Of a stretch of DNA of 37,327 nt, positions 22,983 to 31,652 are shown one piece after another. Each line of letters opens with the position of its first letter. The first letter of the stretch is position 1. Source of the DNA: Halalkalibacter hemicellulosilyticusJCM 9152 (GTDB taxonomy: Bacteria > Bacillota > Bacilli > Bacillales > Bacillaceae_D); the NCBI RefSeq assembly GCF_000513115.1, contig NZ_BAUU01000038.1, positions 1-37,327 on the forward strand, given 5' to 3'. The position numbers and the translations under genes are program-made. A model generated the notes under the pieces. That model worked only from the letters and a program-made list of their open reading frames with translations, was not told the DNA's origin and did no database searches.

Positions 22983-24905
22983 ATGAAAATTCATATACTA
23001 AATCAATTTGATAGCTCAGGTTTTTTAGCAGGATTAGAAGAGTTACAAGAGCAATACCAATTTTCATTGAGTGAAGAAGGTATACCTATTACGGTTCAGT
23101 GTCATAAAAAAAACCACCTGAAAATTAATTATCAAAATGGAAAGGGTACAATTGTTTATCAGAAAGAGGTGCATTTTTTTAGAGCGTTAGGATTATTTAT
23201 TCAACATTATCAAAGTCAAAACGGTGAAGACTTTGATTTAGAAGAAACGCCACAATTTGAAGTGGTGGGTCCTATGTTTGATTTATCCCGTAATTCCGTA
23301 TTAAATCTTGCTACATTTAAGCATACCATTCGTATGCTTGCGGTGATGGGATTTGATTCTGCTATGCTTTATATGGAGGATACGTATGAGGTTGAACAAC
23401 AACCATATTTTGGGTATATGAGAGGAAGGTATTCACAATCTGAATTACAAGAGCTAGATGACTATGCTCATATGTTCGGAATTGAATTGATTCCTTGTAT
23501 TCAAACACTTGCTCATTTAGAAGAGTTTTTGAAGTGGGATGCGGTTGCGCATTTAAAGGATACACGTGGAGTTCTGCTTGTAGAGCAGGATCAAACTTAT
23601 GAATTCATTGAGCAAATGATTGTAGCAGCTTCTAAGCCGTTTCGAAGTACAAAGATTCATATTGGTATGGATGAAGCTGAGGAGCTAGGAAGGGGAGTTT
23701 ATTTAAATAGATTTGGATATAAAAGTCGTTTTGAGTTAATGACAAATCATTTAGAAAAAGTATTAAACATTGTAGATAAATATAATTTGCAGGCGACAAT
23801 GTGGAGTGACATGTTTATTAAGTTAGCTTCGTCAAAGGAAGGTGACCGATACTATGATTTAACTTCATCTATCCCTAATGAAGTCATAGAGAAAACACCA
23901 AAGGGTGTTACATTTATGTATTGGGATTATCATCATACTGAGGTTCAAGAATATACCAAAATGATTCAAAAGCATAAGTCATTTGGTCACATTCCTTCGT
24001 TTGCAGGTGGAATTTGGGTTTGGAATTGCTTCGGGACTAATTACAGCTTGTCATTGAAAGCTACGGATTCAGCTTTAGAGGCCTGCAAGAAAGAAGGAGT
24101 TCGCGAGGTCTTTGTGACGCTGTGGGGGGATGACGGCTATGAAAATAATATCTATGCTTCATTGCTCGGTTTACAATTATATGCTGAACATGCGTATCAC
24201 CATCACCTCAAAGAACAGCAGCTGAATGAACGAGTAACTTTTTGTACAGGGGTGGATGAAGCTACGTTTATGTTACTTAATGAATTAGATCGTCCTCCAG
24301 GTGTCAAAAAGGATCATTTCGACCAAACTAATCCAGCGAAATTTTTGTTGTGGCAAGATGTATTACTAGGGCTTTTTGATAAGCATATTGAAGGATTTGA
24401 AGTAGCCTCTCATTACAAAGAGCTTGAGAAGAAAATTAAAGAGCATCGTAATGAGAATCAATTGATTGATTTTACGTTTGATGTACCGCAGAAATTAGCC
24501 GATCTATTAAGTATTAAAGCAGATATCGGTATTCGCTTAAAAAAGGCATATGATCAAGATCATAAAGAGGAATTAAAGAAATTAACGGAAGATGTATTGC
24601 CACTGATTCGCCAAAAAACAGAAGCATTGAGGAAGTCTCATCGAGAACAATGGCTTAAAATAAATAAACCGTTTGGGTGGGAAGTTATTGATATTCGTTA
24701 CGGGGGAGTTATGGCAAGAATAGATACAGCAATTAAAAGATTACACGATTATATTGAAGGACGTATCAATCGGATTGAGGAGCTTGAGCAAGAAAGGTTA
24801 TTATTTAATGCTAACTTGAGCAATACGACAGGGGTAGGATGGAGTAGCTATTACTATCGAATTGCTTCTCCGAATGTGTTCTTCCATGTGTTACCGATCT
24901 ATTAA
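22983..24905 (+). CDS. GH20-family beta-N-acetylhexosaminidase (cytoplasmic)
   Basis: From ATG 22983 (GGAGG six bases upstream; ATG 22980 is also possible) the protein has about 640 residues and no signal peptide. The GH20 signs are the barrel start FEVVGPMFDLSRNSVLNLATFKHTIRMLAVMG, the loop IELIPCIQTLAHLEEFLKW, and the catalytic Asp-Glu pair in HIGMDEAEELG (Asp230-Glu231), with the acetamido-assisting Asp followed by the acid Glu. Then come GVTFMYWDYHH and VFVTLWGDDGYENN. It resembles the Paenibacillus Hex1-type intracellular hexosaminidases, which remove terminal GlcNAc (and GalNAc) from oligosaccharides or glycolipids. It opens an operon with a lactonase-like gene, a ROK regulator and a CUT1 importer, consistent with cutting imported chito-oligosaccharides. 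Confidence 0.88.
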   Translation: MKIHILNQFDSSGFLAGLEELQEQYQFSLSEEGIPITVQCHKKNHLKINYQNGKGTIVYQKEVHFFRALGLFIQHYQSQNGEDFDLEETPQFEVVGPMFDLSRNSVLNLATFKHTIRMLAVMGFDSAMLYMEDTYEVEQQPYFGYMRGRYSQSELQELDDYAHMFGIELIPCIQTLAHLEEFLKWDAVAHLKDTRGVLLVEQDQTYEFIEQMIVAASKPFRSTKIHIGMDEAEELGRGVYLNRFGYKSRFELMTNHLEKVLNIVDKYNLQATMWSDMFIKLASSKEGDRYYDLTSSIPNEVIEKTPKGVTFMYWDYHHTEVQEYTKMIQKHKSFGHIPSFAGGIWVWNCFGTNYSLSLKATDSALEACKKEGVREVFVTLWGDDGYENNIYASLLGLQLYAEHAYHHHLKEQQLNERVTFCTGVDEATFMLLNELDRPPGVKKDHFDQTNPAKFLLWQDVLLGLFDKHIEGFEVASHYKELEKKIKEHRNENQLIDFTFDVPQKLADLLSIKADIGIRLKKAYDQDHKEELKKLTEDVLPLIRQKTEALRKSHREQWLKINKPFGWEVIDIRYGGVMARIDTAIKRLHDYIEGRINRIEELEQERLLFNANLSNTTGVGWSSYYYRIASPNVFFHVLPIY

Positions 24906-24925
24906 AATGAGAATGGAGGAGGGGA

Positions 24926-25945
24926 ATGAGCGAGAGTTATTACTTATTAATAGGTTCTTATGGGGACGGAAAAGCTGACCCTATTCAAAAAATAGAATTC
25001 CAACCTTTAACTAGATATGTAAGAAAGATAGCATCTGTAGGAAACATACAAAACCCTTCGTATTTAGCGGTAGCTAACAACATACATGTATATGCTATTA
25101 ATGAAATAGACGAGGGTGAAATAGTTAGCTTTCGAATGAATGAGAACACAGGGAAATTAACGGAGCTTCATCGTCAGTCCTCAAGTGGTTCTTCACCATG
25201 CTATGTTCATTATGATGAAGGCTCTAACAATATGTTTATTGCAAACTATGGGAGTGGGAGTGTTTCTGTACATGCTGTTTCAGCAGATGGGAGAATGGCT
25301 AATGCCCAAGCTCTAAAAATTCAAGCATATAACGAGCAAGGCACTTCTCATCCACACATGGTACACAAGGTTCCTAACACTTGTCATTACGTTGTTCCAG
25401 ACCTAGGTATAGATCAATTATTTGTTTATGAGTATGTAAAAGAAAAGCTACATTTACGTAACACGATAAATGCTATTCAAAACTCAGGTCCAAGGCATCT
25501 TATTTTTCATCCAACGAAAAGAATTATGTATGTAGCGAATGAATATTCATCTTCAGTTTCGGTCTACGAATATGATCTTGATTGGAAGCAAGTTCATTTG
25601 ATCCAGAGTATAAGTACGATTCCGTTAGGGGTTGTGACAGATAACTATTGTGCTCATATACACATTTCTGAACGGGCTACAAAAGTGTATGTATCAAATA
25701 GAGGACATAATAGTATTGCTACATTTAATGTTTTACATGATGGTAGATTAGAAGCAGTTACTTATACATCAACAATAGGTGAATGGCCAAGACACTTTAC
25801 AGTACACGGTGACTATATGTTTATTGCGAATGAAAGAAGTCATTCAGTAAATGTGATGAAACTGGACGTTCAAGGGATACCAGAGCCATTACATATCTCA
25901 TATGCAATGCACCGTCCAGCATTTATCTATGCATATAGAGGCTAA
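24926..25945 (+). CDS. Lactonase-family seven-bladed beta-propeller protein
   Basis: A 339-residue cytoplasmic protein of the 6-phosphogluconolactonase-like (Lactonase, YkgB/Pgl) propeller family, with repeated blade motifs: NPSYLAVAN, GSSPCYVHYDEGSNNMFIANYGSGSVSVHAV, HPHMVHKVPNTCHYVVPDLGID, SGPRHLIFHPTKRIMYVANEYSSSVSVY, ATKVYVSNRGHNSIATF and EWPRHFTVHGDYMFIANERSHSVNV. The nearby family function is hydrolysis of sugar lactones, but many members are untested. ATG 24926 has GGAGGAGGGG close upstream and lies 20 bases after the GH20 stop, so the two are co-translated. In this context it may open lactones of oxidised amino sugars or chito-oligosaccharides; that is speculation. Confidence 0.8.
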   Translation: MSESYYLLIGSYGDGKADPIQKIEFQPLTRYVRKIASVGNIQNPSYLAVANNIHVYAINEIDEGEIVSFRMNENTGKLTELHRQSSSGSSPCYVHYDEGSNNMFIANYGSGSVSVHAVSADGRMANAQALKIQAYNEQGTSHPHMVHKVPNTCHYVVPDLGIDQLFVYEYVKEKLHLRNTINAIQNSGPRHLIFHPTKRIMYVANEYSSSVSVYEYDLDWKQVHLIQSISTIPLGVVTDNYCAHIHISERATKVYVSNRGHNSIATFNVLHDGRLEAVTYTSTIGEWPRHFTVHGDYMFIANERSHSVNVMKLDVQGIPEPLHISYAMHRPAFIYAYRG

Positions 25946-26052
25946 TATGAGACTAAGCTGATTCCCAAAAAAAGTTGGTAGAAAAACTACGATAAAATAT
26001 TGTATCAATAGAAAATTTTACTATAATAAAAAGTAATTAATTGTTCCAGTGG

Positions 26053-26070
26053 ACAAAATAATTATTTTGT
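26053..26070. promoter_or_regulatory. 18-bp perfect palindrome before the ROK gene
   Basis: ACAAAATAATTATTTTGT is a perfect 18-bp palindrome 21 bases before the ATG at 26092. AT-rich palindromes of this kind are the operator type used by ROK/XylR/NagC-like repressors, so it is a candidate autoregulatory site. No second exact copy was seen in the window. The 146-base gap 25946-26091 holds no gene. Confidence 0.55.
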
Positions 26071-26091
26071 AACGACAAAGGAGGCTACTAG

Positions 26092-27204
26092 ATGATAGGG
26101 AATCAGCAAACGATGAAGGAAATTAATCGCTCGGCTATTTTACATCTTATTAGTTCTAAAGGACCTATTTCTCGGGTGGAATTGTCTAGGATCACGAAGC
26201 TTAGTCCGACTACTGTTTCAGTACTTGTTGAAGAAGCGATTCAATCAGGCTTAGTCCAGGAGATGGGAGTTGTTGGATCAGGAGTAGGAAGGAAGATGAC
26301 GTTACTCCAAATTGATGCAAGTAGTGGATTTGTTATGGGAGTGGACTTATCACAGTATCGTTGTGTGTTATTAAATTTAAATGGAGACATTATTGCATCA
26401 AGCCATATGAAGCGAATGATTGGTCAAAAAGAAATTATAGAGAATCTTTTGATTGAGATTCAATCCTTTATTGAAAATCAAGGATTAGAATTGGAGTTAA
26501 TAAAGTGGATGGGTGTCTCAGTGCCTGGAGTTATCGATGATAAGGAAGAAACCGTACTTTTGTCAAAGGTGCTTGATCTGTATGAATTTAACATCAAACG
26601 TTATTTAATCGATTATGTTCCTTGTCCAATCCATATTGTCAATGACTTAGATGCTGCCAGCTTTGCTGAACGATATAGTGGTGCTGCTAAAGGAAAGGAG
26701 ACGATCATTTATATTATGCTACATTACGGAATTGGAGCAGGAATTGTGATCAATAATCAAATTTATCGTGGTGTTTCGGGGCAAGCTGGTCGTATAACTG
26801 ATTTTTTCTATTATTCAACCGATCAAATGTCGCAACGACTACAGCAGCAAGATTCTGAAAGATTTGCCGGTTTATCTCCTGATGAAACGTTAGATAAATT
26901 TATATTATTAGCTCAGCAAGGGGTTAGTCCACATGTAGAAGAGTATGAGAATTTGATCGATGGTATAGCTGATTATTGTCGCTTGGTTTTACAGTTCATT
27001 AATCCCGAACAGATGATTTTAAGTGGTTGGATAACGAGAAACGAACAGTTCTTTAATGAATTACGTGAAAGAATTAATGACTATGAAAAGGCAATTATTC
27101 AAGAAACTCCAATTGCAGCAGCGTATTGGAAGGAAGATGGATCAGCAATCGGGGCAGCAACATTAGGTTTACACAATATTTTTAAAATGAGAACAGTGGG
27201 ATAG
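26092..27204 (+). CDS. ROK-family transcriptional regulator (zinc motif absent)
   Basis: A 370-residue regulator with an N-terminal winged helix (residues about 8-70: INRSAILHLISSKGPISRVELSRITKLSPTTVSVLVEEAIQSGLV) and a C-terminal ROK/ASKHA fold (FVMGVDLSQYRCVLLNLNGDIIAS, MGVSVPGVID, VNDLDAASFAERYSGAAKG, HYGIGAGIVINNQIYRGVSGQAG). The usual CxCGxxGCxE zinc motif and the ExGH sugar-binding motif that follow GxAG are missing; here the text is GRITDFFYY. The phosphate-binding DxGxT is also lost (DLSQYRC). So it is a dedicated regulator, not a kinase, and its sugar site is unusual. AAAGGAGG precedes ATG 26092. It sits mid-operon ahead of the lplBC transporter, probably as a repressor of it. Confidence 0.88.
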   Translation: MIGNQQTMKEINRSAILHLISSKGPISRVELSRITKLSPTTVSVLVEEAIQSGLVQEMGVVGSGVGRKMTLLQIDASSGFVMGVDLSQYRCVLLNLNGDIIASSHMKRMIGQKEIIENLLIEIQSFIENQGLELELIKWMGVSVPGVIDDKEETVLLSKVLDLYEFNIKRYLIDYVPCPIHIVNDLDAASFAERYSGAAKGKETIIYIMLHYGIGAGIVINNQIYRGVSGQAGRITDFFYYSTDQMSQRLQQQDSERFAGLSPDETLDKFILLAQQGVSPHVEEYENLIDGIADYCRLVLQFINPEQMILSGWITRNEQFFNELRERINDYEKAIIQETPIAAAYWKEDGSAIGAATLGLHNIFKMRTVG

Positions 27205-27236
27205 ACCTTGAAGTAGCTAATTGAAAGGGGGACCAT

Positions 27237-28211
27237 ATGAATCGGTTAAAAACAAGTACGACAACAACGCTCAATCATTCATCTCTACCACCTATGCAAA
27301 AACAATCTATTTTGAAAAGATTCTTTAAGCAGTGGGATCTACAAATGATGGTCATACCTGGTTTGCTGTTTATCTTTATTTTTAACTATATCCCTATGTA
27401 TGGGGTTTTAATGGGCTTTCAAGACTACAATATATTCGTTGGAATGAGAGGAAGTCAATGGATAGGATTTGAACACTTCCATACATTTTTTACAGATCCA
27501 CGTTTCTGGGAAATTATGAGAAATACAATTGTGATTAGTGGGTTGAAAATATTAATTATTTTTCCTGCGCCGATTATTTTAGCTTTGATGCTAAATGAAG
27601 TGAAAAACATGATGTTTAAGCGAACGATTCAAACAATTACGTATTTACCACATTTTCTATCGTGGGTTATAGTTGCTGGCTTCGGAATGTCTATGCTAGC
27701 AACAGATAATGGAAGCGTTAACATTTTGTTAGAGAAGGTAGGTTTCATTGATGAGCCGATTCGTTTTCTAGGGTTGCCTGAATATTTTTGGGGGATCATC
27801 GTTTCGGTGAATTTATGGAAATCAATTGGATTCGCTTCAATTGTATACCTTGCTGCTATTGCTGGTGTGGATCAACAAATGTATGAAGCTGCTGCGTTGG
27901 ATGGTGCTAGTAAATTCAAACAAATTTATTTAATTACACTCCCATCCATAATGCCAATTATTATCATTTTCTTCATTTTAGAAATTGGTAATCTATTAAA
28001 TGCTGGCTTTGAGGATTTGCTACTTTTAGGTAATAACCCAGCGCTTCGTTCTGTATCAGATGTACTTGATACGTACGTATATCGTGTCGGGATTAGTAAT
28101 TCCTTATATTCGTATGCTACTGCTATAGGGCTATTTAAAGCTGTAATAAGTGTAGGTTTACTAACACTAGCAAATTTAATTGCGCGTCGGACAGGCAACA
28201 GCCTATGGTAA
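27237..28211 (+). CDS. LplB-type sugar ABC transporter permease
   Basis: A 324-residue inner-membrane protein with a short cytoplasmic N-terminus and six predicted transmembrane helices, of the LplB/YteP class of CUT1 permeases (WDLQMMVIPGLLFIFIFNYIPMYGVLMGFQDYN, WIGFEHFHTFF). The EAA loop, contact for the ATPase, is seen as YEAAALDGASKFKQIYLITLPSI. GGGGG precedes ATG 27237. It pairs with the next gene as the heterodimeric channel. Such systems typically import oligosaccharides or polysaccharide fragments and use a shared MsmX-type ATPase; none is encoded in the window. Confidence 0.92.
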   Translation: MNRLKTSTTTTLNHSSLPPMQKQSILKRFFKQWDLQMMVIPGLLFIFIFNYIPMYGVLMGFQDYNIFVGMRGSQWIGFEHFHTFFTDPRFWEIMRNTIVISGLKILIIFPAPIILALMLNEVKNMMFKRTIQTITYLPHFLSWVIVAGFGMSMLATDNGSVNILLEKVGFIDEPIRFLGLPEYFWGIIVSVNLWKSIGFASIVYLAAIAGVDQQMYEAAALDGASKFKQIYLITLPSIMPIIIIFFILEIGNLLNAGFEDLLLLGNNPALRSVSDVLDTYVYRVGISNSLYSYATAIGLFKAVISVGLLTLANLIARRTGNSLW

Positions 28212-28235
28212 GTGCAAAAAAAGGGGTGAAACGAA

Positions 28236-29132
28236 ATGATGAAACCAACGTTTGGTGATAGAGTCATGCATGTTACGATCCATGTCTTATTAGTATTACT
28301 AGGGTTTGTTGCACTGTATCCTTTTTGGAACTCGCTCGTCCTTTCTTTTAATAGCGGTCAGGATACGATGTTAGGAGGTGTGACCTTTTGGCCAAGAGAA
28401 TTCACATTAGCTAATTATGAAGTTGTCTTTCAAGATAAAAGGTTAATGAATGGCTTTGTTATCTCGGTTTTTCGTACTGTTGTTGGTACGTTGTTATCGG
28501 TTTTTGCTACTGCTATTTTAGCCTATGGTCTATCGAAAAAAGAGTTACTCTTTCGTAAGCAATTCATGATTTATTGCTTAATTACAATGTTTTTTAGTGG
28601 AGGGTTGATTCCGACGTTTCTATTAATTAGAGGTCTAGGGTTAATGAATTCATTTTGGGTCATGATTATACCGACGTTAATTCTAGTCTGGAATATGATT
28701 ATCTTTCGAACCTTCTTTGCACAGCTACCGAAAGGTCTGGAGGAATCAGCCAAAATTGACGGGTGTGGCTATTGGGCTACTTTCTTTCGAATTGTACTGC
28801 CACTATCGGGTCCGGTTATAGCAACATTATCATTATTTACAGCTGTTTTCCATTGGAATGATTGGTTCTTTCCAAGTATTTATATTACATCTGAAAATCT
28901 GATTCCCATTCAAACCATTCTTCAACAAATATTAAATTCAAATACAATGTCTCAACAAATGCAGCAAGTGGATGCAGGTGCCGCTTCTCACATGGGGAGA
29001 TTTCAGTCTGTTACAGGGAAGTCTCTACAAATGGCTACGATGATGGTCGCAACCTTGCCGATTATAATGGTGTATCCATTTGTTCAAAAGTACTTTGTTA
29101 AAGGTGTTCTTATCGGTTCATTAAAAGAGTAG
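28236..29132 (+). CDS. LplC/YtcP-type sugar ABC transporter permease
   Basis: A 298-residue permease with about six membrane helices and the family start FVALYPFWNSLVLSFNSG, then SKKELLFRKQFMIY. The EAA loop is LEESAKIDGCGYWATFFRIVLPLSGPV. The C-terminus (VYPFVQKYFVKGVLIGSLKE) is the standard LplC/YtcP end. Start ATG 28236 has AAGGGGTG upstream and lies 24 bases after the LplB-type gene. It is the partner of that permease. Confidence 0.92.
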   Translation: MMKPTFGDRVMHVTIHVLLVLLGFVALYPFWNSLVLSFNSGQDTMLGGVTFWPREFTLANYEVVFQDKRLMNGFVISVFRTVVGTLLSVFATAILAYGLSKKELLFRKQFMIYCLITMFFSGGLIPTFLLIRGLGLMNSFWVMIIPTLILVWNMIIFRTFFAQLPKGLEESAKIDGCGYWATFFRIVLPLSGPVIATLSLFTAVFHWNDWFFPSIYITSENLIPIQTILQQILNSNTMSQQMQQVDAGAASHMGRFQSVTGKSLQMATMMVATLPIIMVYPFVQKYFVKGVLIGSLKE

Positions 29133-29199
29133 TTTTCCATTTGGTATTTAAGGCGCTTGCTTTAAATATAAATTACATTCCAATGAAGGGGGAAGGAAA

Positions 29200-30843
29200 A
29201 TGAAAAAGTGTTGGTTGATGTTAGGTGCGATGTTATTTACTCTAGTCGTTGTAGTGGGGTGCTCTGGAGATGTGACGCAGGACGATATGGATGATACTTC
29301 TATAGATGATGAAGGGGAAACAACTGATGAAAATGCTTTGTATGAATTAGGAGACGAGCACTTAGAAATATCCGTATTTGGTCATTATGATTGGTACACA
29401 ATGACAACATGGGGAGAAGACTCAGCTACAGAATGGATACAAGAAAATAAAAACGTCACATTAAAAAGTGTCGATCACGGTGGAAATGCGGCGCAAAGCC
29501 TTAGTACGATGATTGCTGGTAACGATTTACCTGATGTTATTTGGTTAGATCGTGGTGCTGATGTGGAAAGGTTACGTGAAGGTGGGGTATTAGTTCCATT
29601 TGACGATTATTTAGATAAGTATACGAACTTAAGAGATTGGTTTGGTGAAGAAGGTATTAATATGCTTCGTTCTGAAGATGGAAAGTTGTATCAATTCCCT
29701 AACTGGTACAATTCTGAGCCATTCGGTAATGCTGGGTATGTGGTGAACAAAGGGATCTATGATACACTTGGTTCACCGCCGTTAGAAACACCTGATGACT
29801 TATATAATTATTTAAAATTGGTTCGTGAAGAATTCCCAGATGTTACCCCGTTTGAAACTCATGTCGATGGTCAAGGTGTTAATATTCTTTATTCTGCTTT
29901 TGCTGAAGCACAATCGCCAGCAAACATTAATAATCAGGCGGTTCCTGTTGGTGATGAAATGACTTCGATATTTACAAATGAAGAATATATTGAATCGATG
30001 AAATTTGCAAGTAAATTGTTTCGAGAACGATTAATGACACAAGATGCTTTAACACAGGATTTGGATATGGTGACGGAAAAAGTGGCAAGCGGACGTGTGG
30101 CGGTCTATGCAGCAGCTAGTCCAACTGATTTAGCAAGACAAGGTCATTATCATTTAATTGAGGATGATCCTGATAGTGGATATTTTATGATTTGGCCTAT
30201 TGCAAAAGAAGGCTATGATCGAAATGAAATATATCCAGGATCATATAATCAAATGGGCTGGAATGTAAGTGTGATTACGACTTCAGCAGCAAATCCAGAA
30301 GCTGTATTTGCTTTTTGGGATTGGTTAACGGGTCCAGAAGGGCAAGCAGTGACGTATTTTGGACCTGAAGGTTTATATTGGGATGGTTGGGATGATGAAG
30401 AATTGCCGCAATTTACTGATTTATATTTTGAAGATCCACAAGGTTTAGAGGAAATTGAGCAAGGTTCAGCTTCCTTTCATTTCAATGGAAACTCTAATTT
30501 CTTAGATACAGCAAAGGCGAAGTTTGAAGCGACACTCCCAGAGGAACAACGCAACTGGACAACTCATTGGCAGTATACGATTACGTGGGATACGCAGTAT
30601 GATGCTACTCAATTTTTAAATATAAATCCATTACCTGAGAGTTCAGAAGGAAGAGCGCAACAACGAATTGGGGAAATCTTTGAAGAAGCACGGGCACGCG
30701 CTTTGTATGCGGAAAGTGATGAAGAGGTTGAAGCTATTTTCGCACAGGCAGAAGAGGACGCTCAATCGGTCGGGTACAGTGATGTACTAGCCTATCAAAC
30801 AACGAAATGGCAAGAAAATTTGGCGACAATGTCAGGGGAATAA
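29200..30843 (+). CDS. Extracellular sugar-binding lipoprotein (LplA/LipO type)
   Basis: A 547-residue lipoprotein: the signal peptide ends in VVVGC (lipidated Cys about 21), then an acidic Asp/Glu linker. The body is a large family 1 solute-binding protein of the LplA/LipO/YtcQ group (LEISVFGHYDWYTM, GNDLPDVIWLDRGADVE, GVLVPFDDYLDKYTNLRDWF, YQFPNWYNSEPFGNAGYVVNK, GWNVSVITTSAANPEAVFAFWDWLTGPEGQ). The length (over 500) is typical of receptors for oligosaccharides and fits the LplB/LplC pair just upstream. GGGGGAAGG precedes ATG 29200. Its aromatic content fits sugar stacking; the ligand, chito-oligosaccharide by context, is inferred. Confidence 0.92.
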   Translation: MKKCWLMLGAMLFTLVVVVGCSGDVTQDDMDDTSIDDEGETTDENALYELGDEHLEISVFGHYDWYTMTTWGEDSATEWIQENKNVTLKSVDHGGNAAQSLSTMIAGNDLPDVIWLDRGADVERLREGGVLVPFDDYLDKYTNLRDWFGEEGINMLRSEDGKLYQFPNWYNSEPFGNAGYVVNKGIYDTLGSPPLETPDDLYNYLKLVREEFPDVTPFETHVDGQGVNILYSAFAEAQSPANINNQAVPVGDEMTSIFTNEEYIESMKFASKLFRERLMTQDALTQDLDMVTEKVASGRVAVYAAASPTDLARQGHYHLIEDDPDSGYFMIWPIAKEGYDRNEIYPGSYNQMGWNVSVITTSAANPEAVFAFWDWLTGPEGQAVTYFGPEGLYWDGWDDEELPQFTDLYFEDPQGLEEIEQGSASFHFNGNSNFLDTAKAKFEATLPEEQRNWTTHWQYTITWDTQYDATQFLNINPLPESSEGRAQQRIGEIFEEARARALYAESDEEVEAIFAQAEEDAQSVGYSDVLAYQTTKWQENLATMSGE

Positions 30844-30864
30844 GTTAACTTAAATATAGTTATA

Positions 30865-30908
30865 GGATGACTCTTATTCACATAGGGTAGCGCTGATAAG
30901 AGTCATCC
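30865..30908 (+). promoter_or_regulatory. Stem-loop after the binding-protein gene
   Basis: ggatgactcttat (30865-30877) pairs with 30896-30908, an 18-nt loop, no U-run. It is placed like the chvE hairpin and likely stabilises or partly attenuates the transcript to favour the lipoprotein. Confidence 0.7.
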
Positions 30909-30929
30909 GCTTTAAGGGGGAGTAAAGCA

Positions 30930-31640
30930 ATGATTTTATCAGGTATGATAGGGAAGTTTTATAGTCTATCAGAATGGCTGTTCAAATTGTTAATTGCAAA
31001 TGGAATTTGGGTATTTTTTAACTTTCCAGTTGCTTATTTATGTTTAAGTCTCTTTTTCGTACCAACAGTGGAAGATGGATATGTCACGTTGACTGTTATT
31101 TTTCTATTACTCCCCTTTATTAGTTATCCTGCTACAACCGCATTATTTGGCTTAATGAGACAATGGATTGTAAAGAAAAAATCCGATAAATGGTTATCTT
31201 TCTATTGGACTGTATATAAACAAAATTATGTTAAAAGTGTGATGGGCGGTCTCTTTTTTGTATTATTATGGGGGCTTTGGATTGTTAATTATTCATTAGC
31301 GGCGGTTGAAATGAAATCTTTACTTTTTTATTTCTATCTCATTTTGACAATGATTTTACTGACATGGAATATGCATTTCTTTGCTGATACGGTCCATTGC
31401 GAAATTGGCTTTTTTACATCAATTAAGAAAACATTTTTTATGGCTTTTGGGTTTATTCATTACACAATTCCTATGCTGGGGTTAGCTAGTATAGTTGCAT
31501 ATAGCTTATTTCAATTTCATCCAATGGTGTCAATTATGTTTACAGGGGCTATTGTCGCATATTGCTACTTTTTTGGTTATGAACAAATTATTCAACGCGC
31601 ACTAAGAAAATCAAAACATAAAGAGATGATGCTTGAATAG
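30930..31640 (+). CDS. YesL-like DUF624 membrane protein
   Basis: A 236-residue membrane protein with about five or six hydrophobic segments, resembling the YesL/DUF624 family that accompanies LplB/LplC-type transporters in Bacillus and Paenibacillus. Typical features are the N-terminal LSEWLFKLLIANGIWVFFNFPVAYLCLSLF, the middle PATTALFGLMRQW and KSVMGGLFFVLLWG. The biochemical role is unknown; it may help assembly or specificity of the importer. GGGGGAG precedes ATG 30930. It lies between the binding protein and the terminal GH18 gene. Confidence 0.85.
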   Translation: MILSGMIGKFYSLSEWLFKLLIANGIWVFFNFPVAYLCLSLFFVPTVEDGYVTLTVIFLLLPFISYPATTALFGLMRQWIVKKKSDKWLSFYWTVYKQNYVKSVMGGLFFVLLWGLWIVNYSLAAVEMKSLLFYFYLILTMILLTWNMHFFADTVHCEIGFFTSIKKTFFMAFGFIHYTIPMLGLASIVAYSLFQFHPMVSIMFTGAIVAYCYFFGYEQIIQRALRKSKHKEMMLE

Positions 31641-31652
31641 GGAGGAGAAAAT

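Noticed and set aside
26092-27204. ROK sugar kinase (GlcNAc kinase)
   Set aside because: An N-terminal winged helix is present, and the ATP-binding DxGxT, ExGH and zinc motifs are lost, so it is a regulator.
29145-29170. cre-like sequence before the 29200 binding-protein gene (aaggcgcttgctttaaat)
   Set aside because: The arrangement AAGCAAGCGCC does not fit the cre consensus spacing; too many mismatches.
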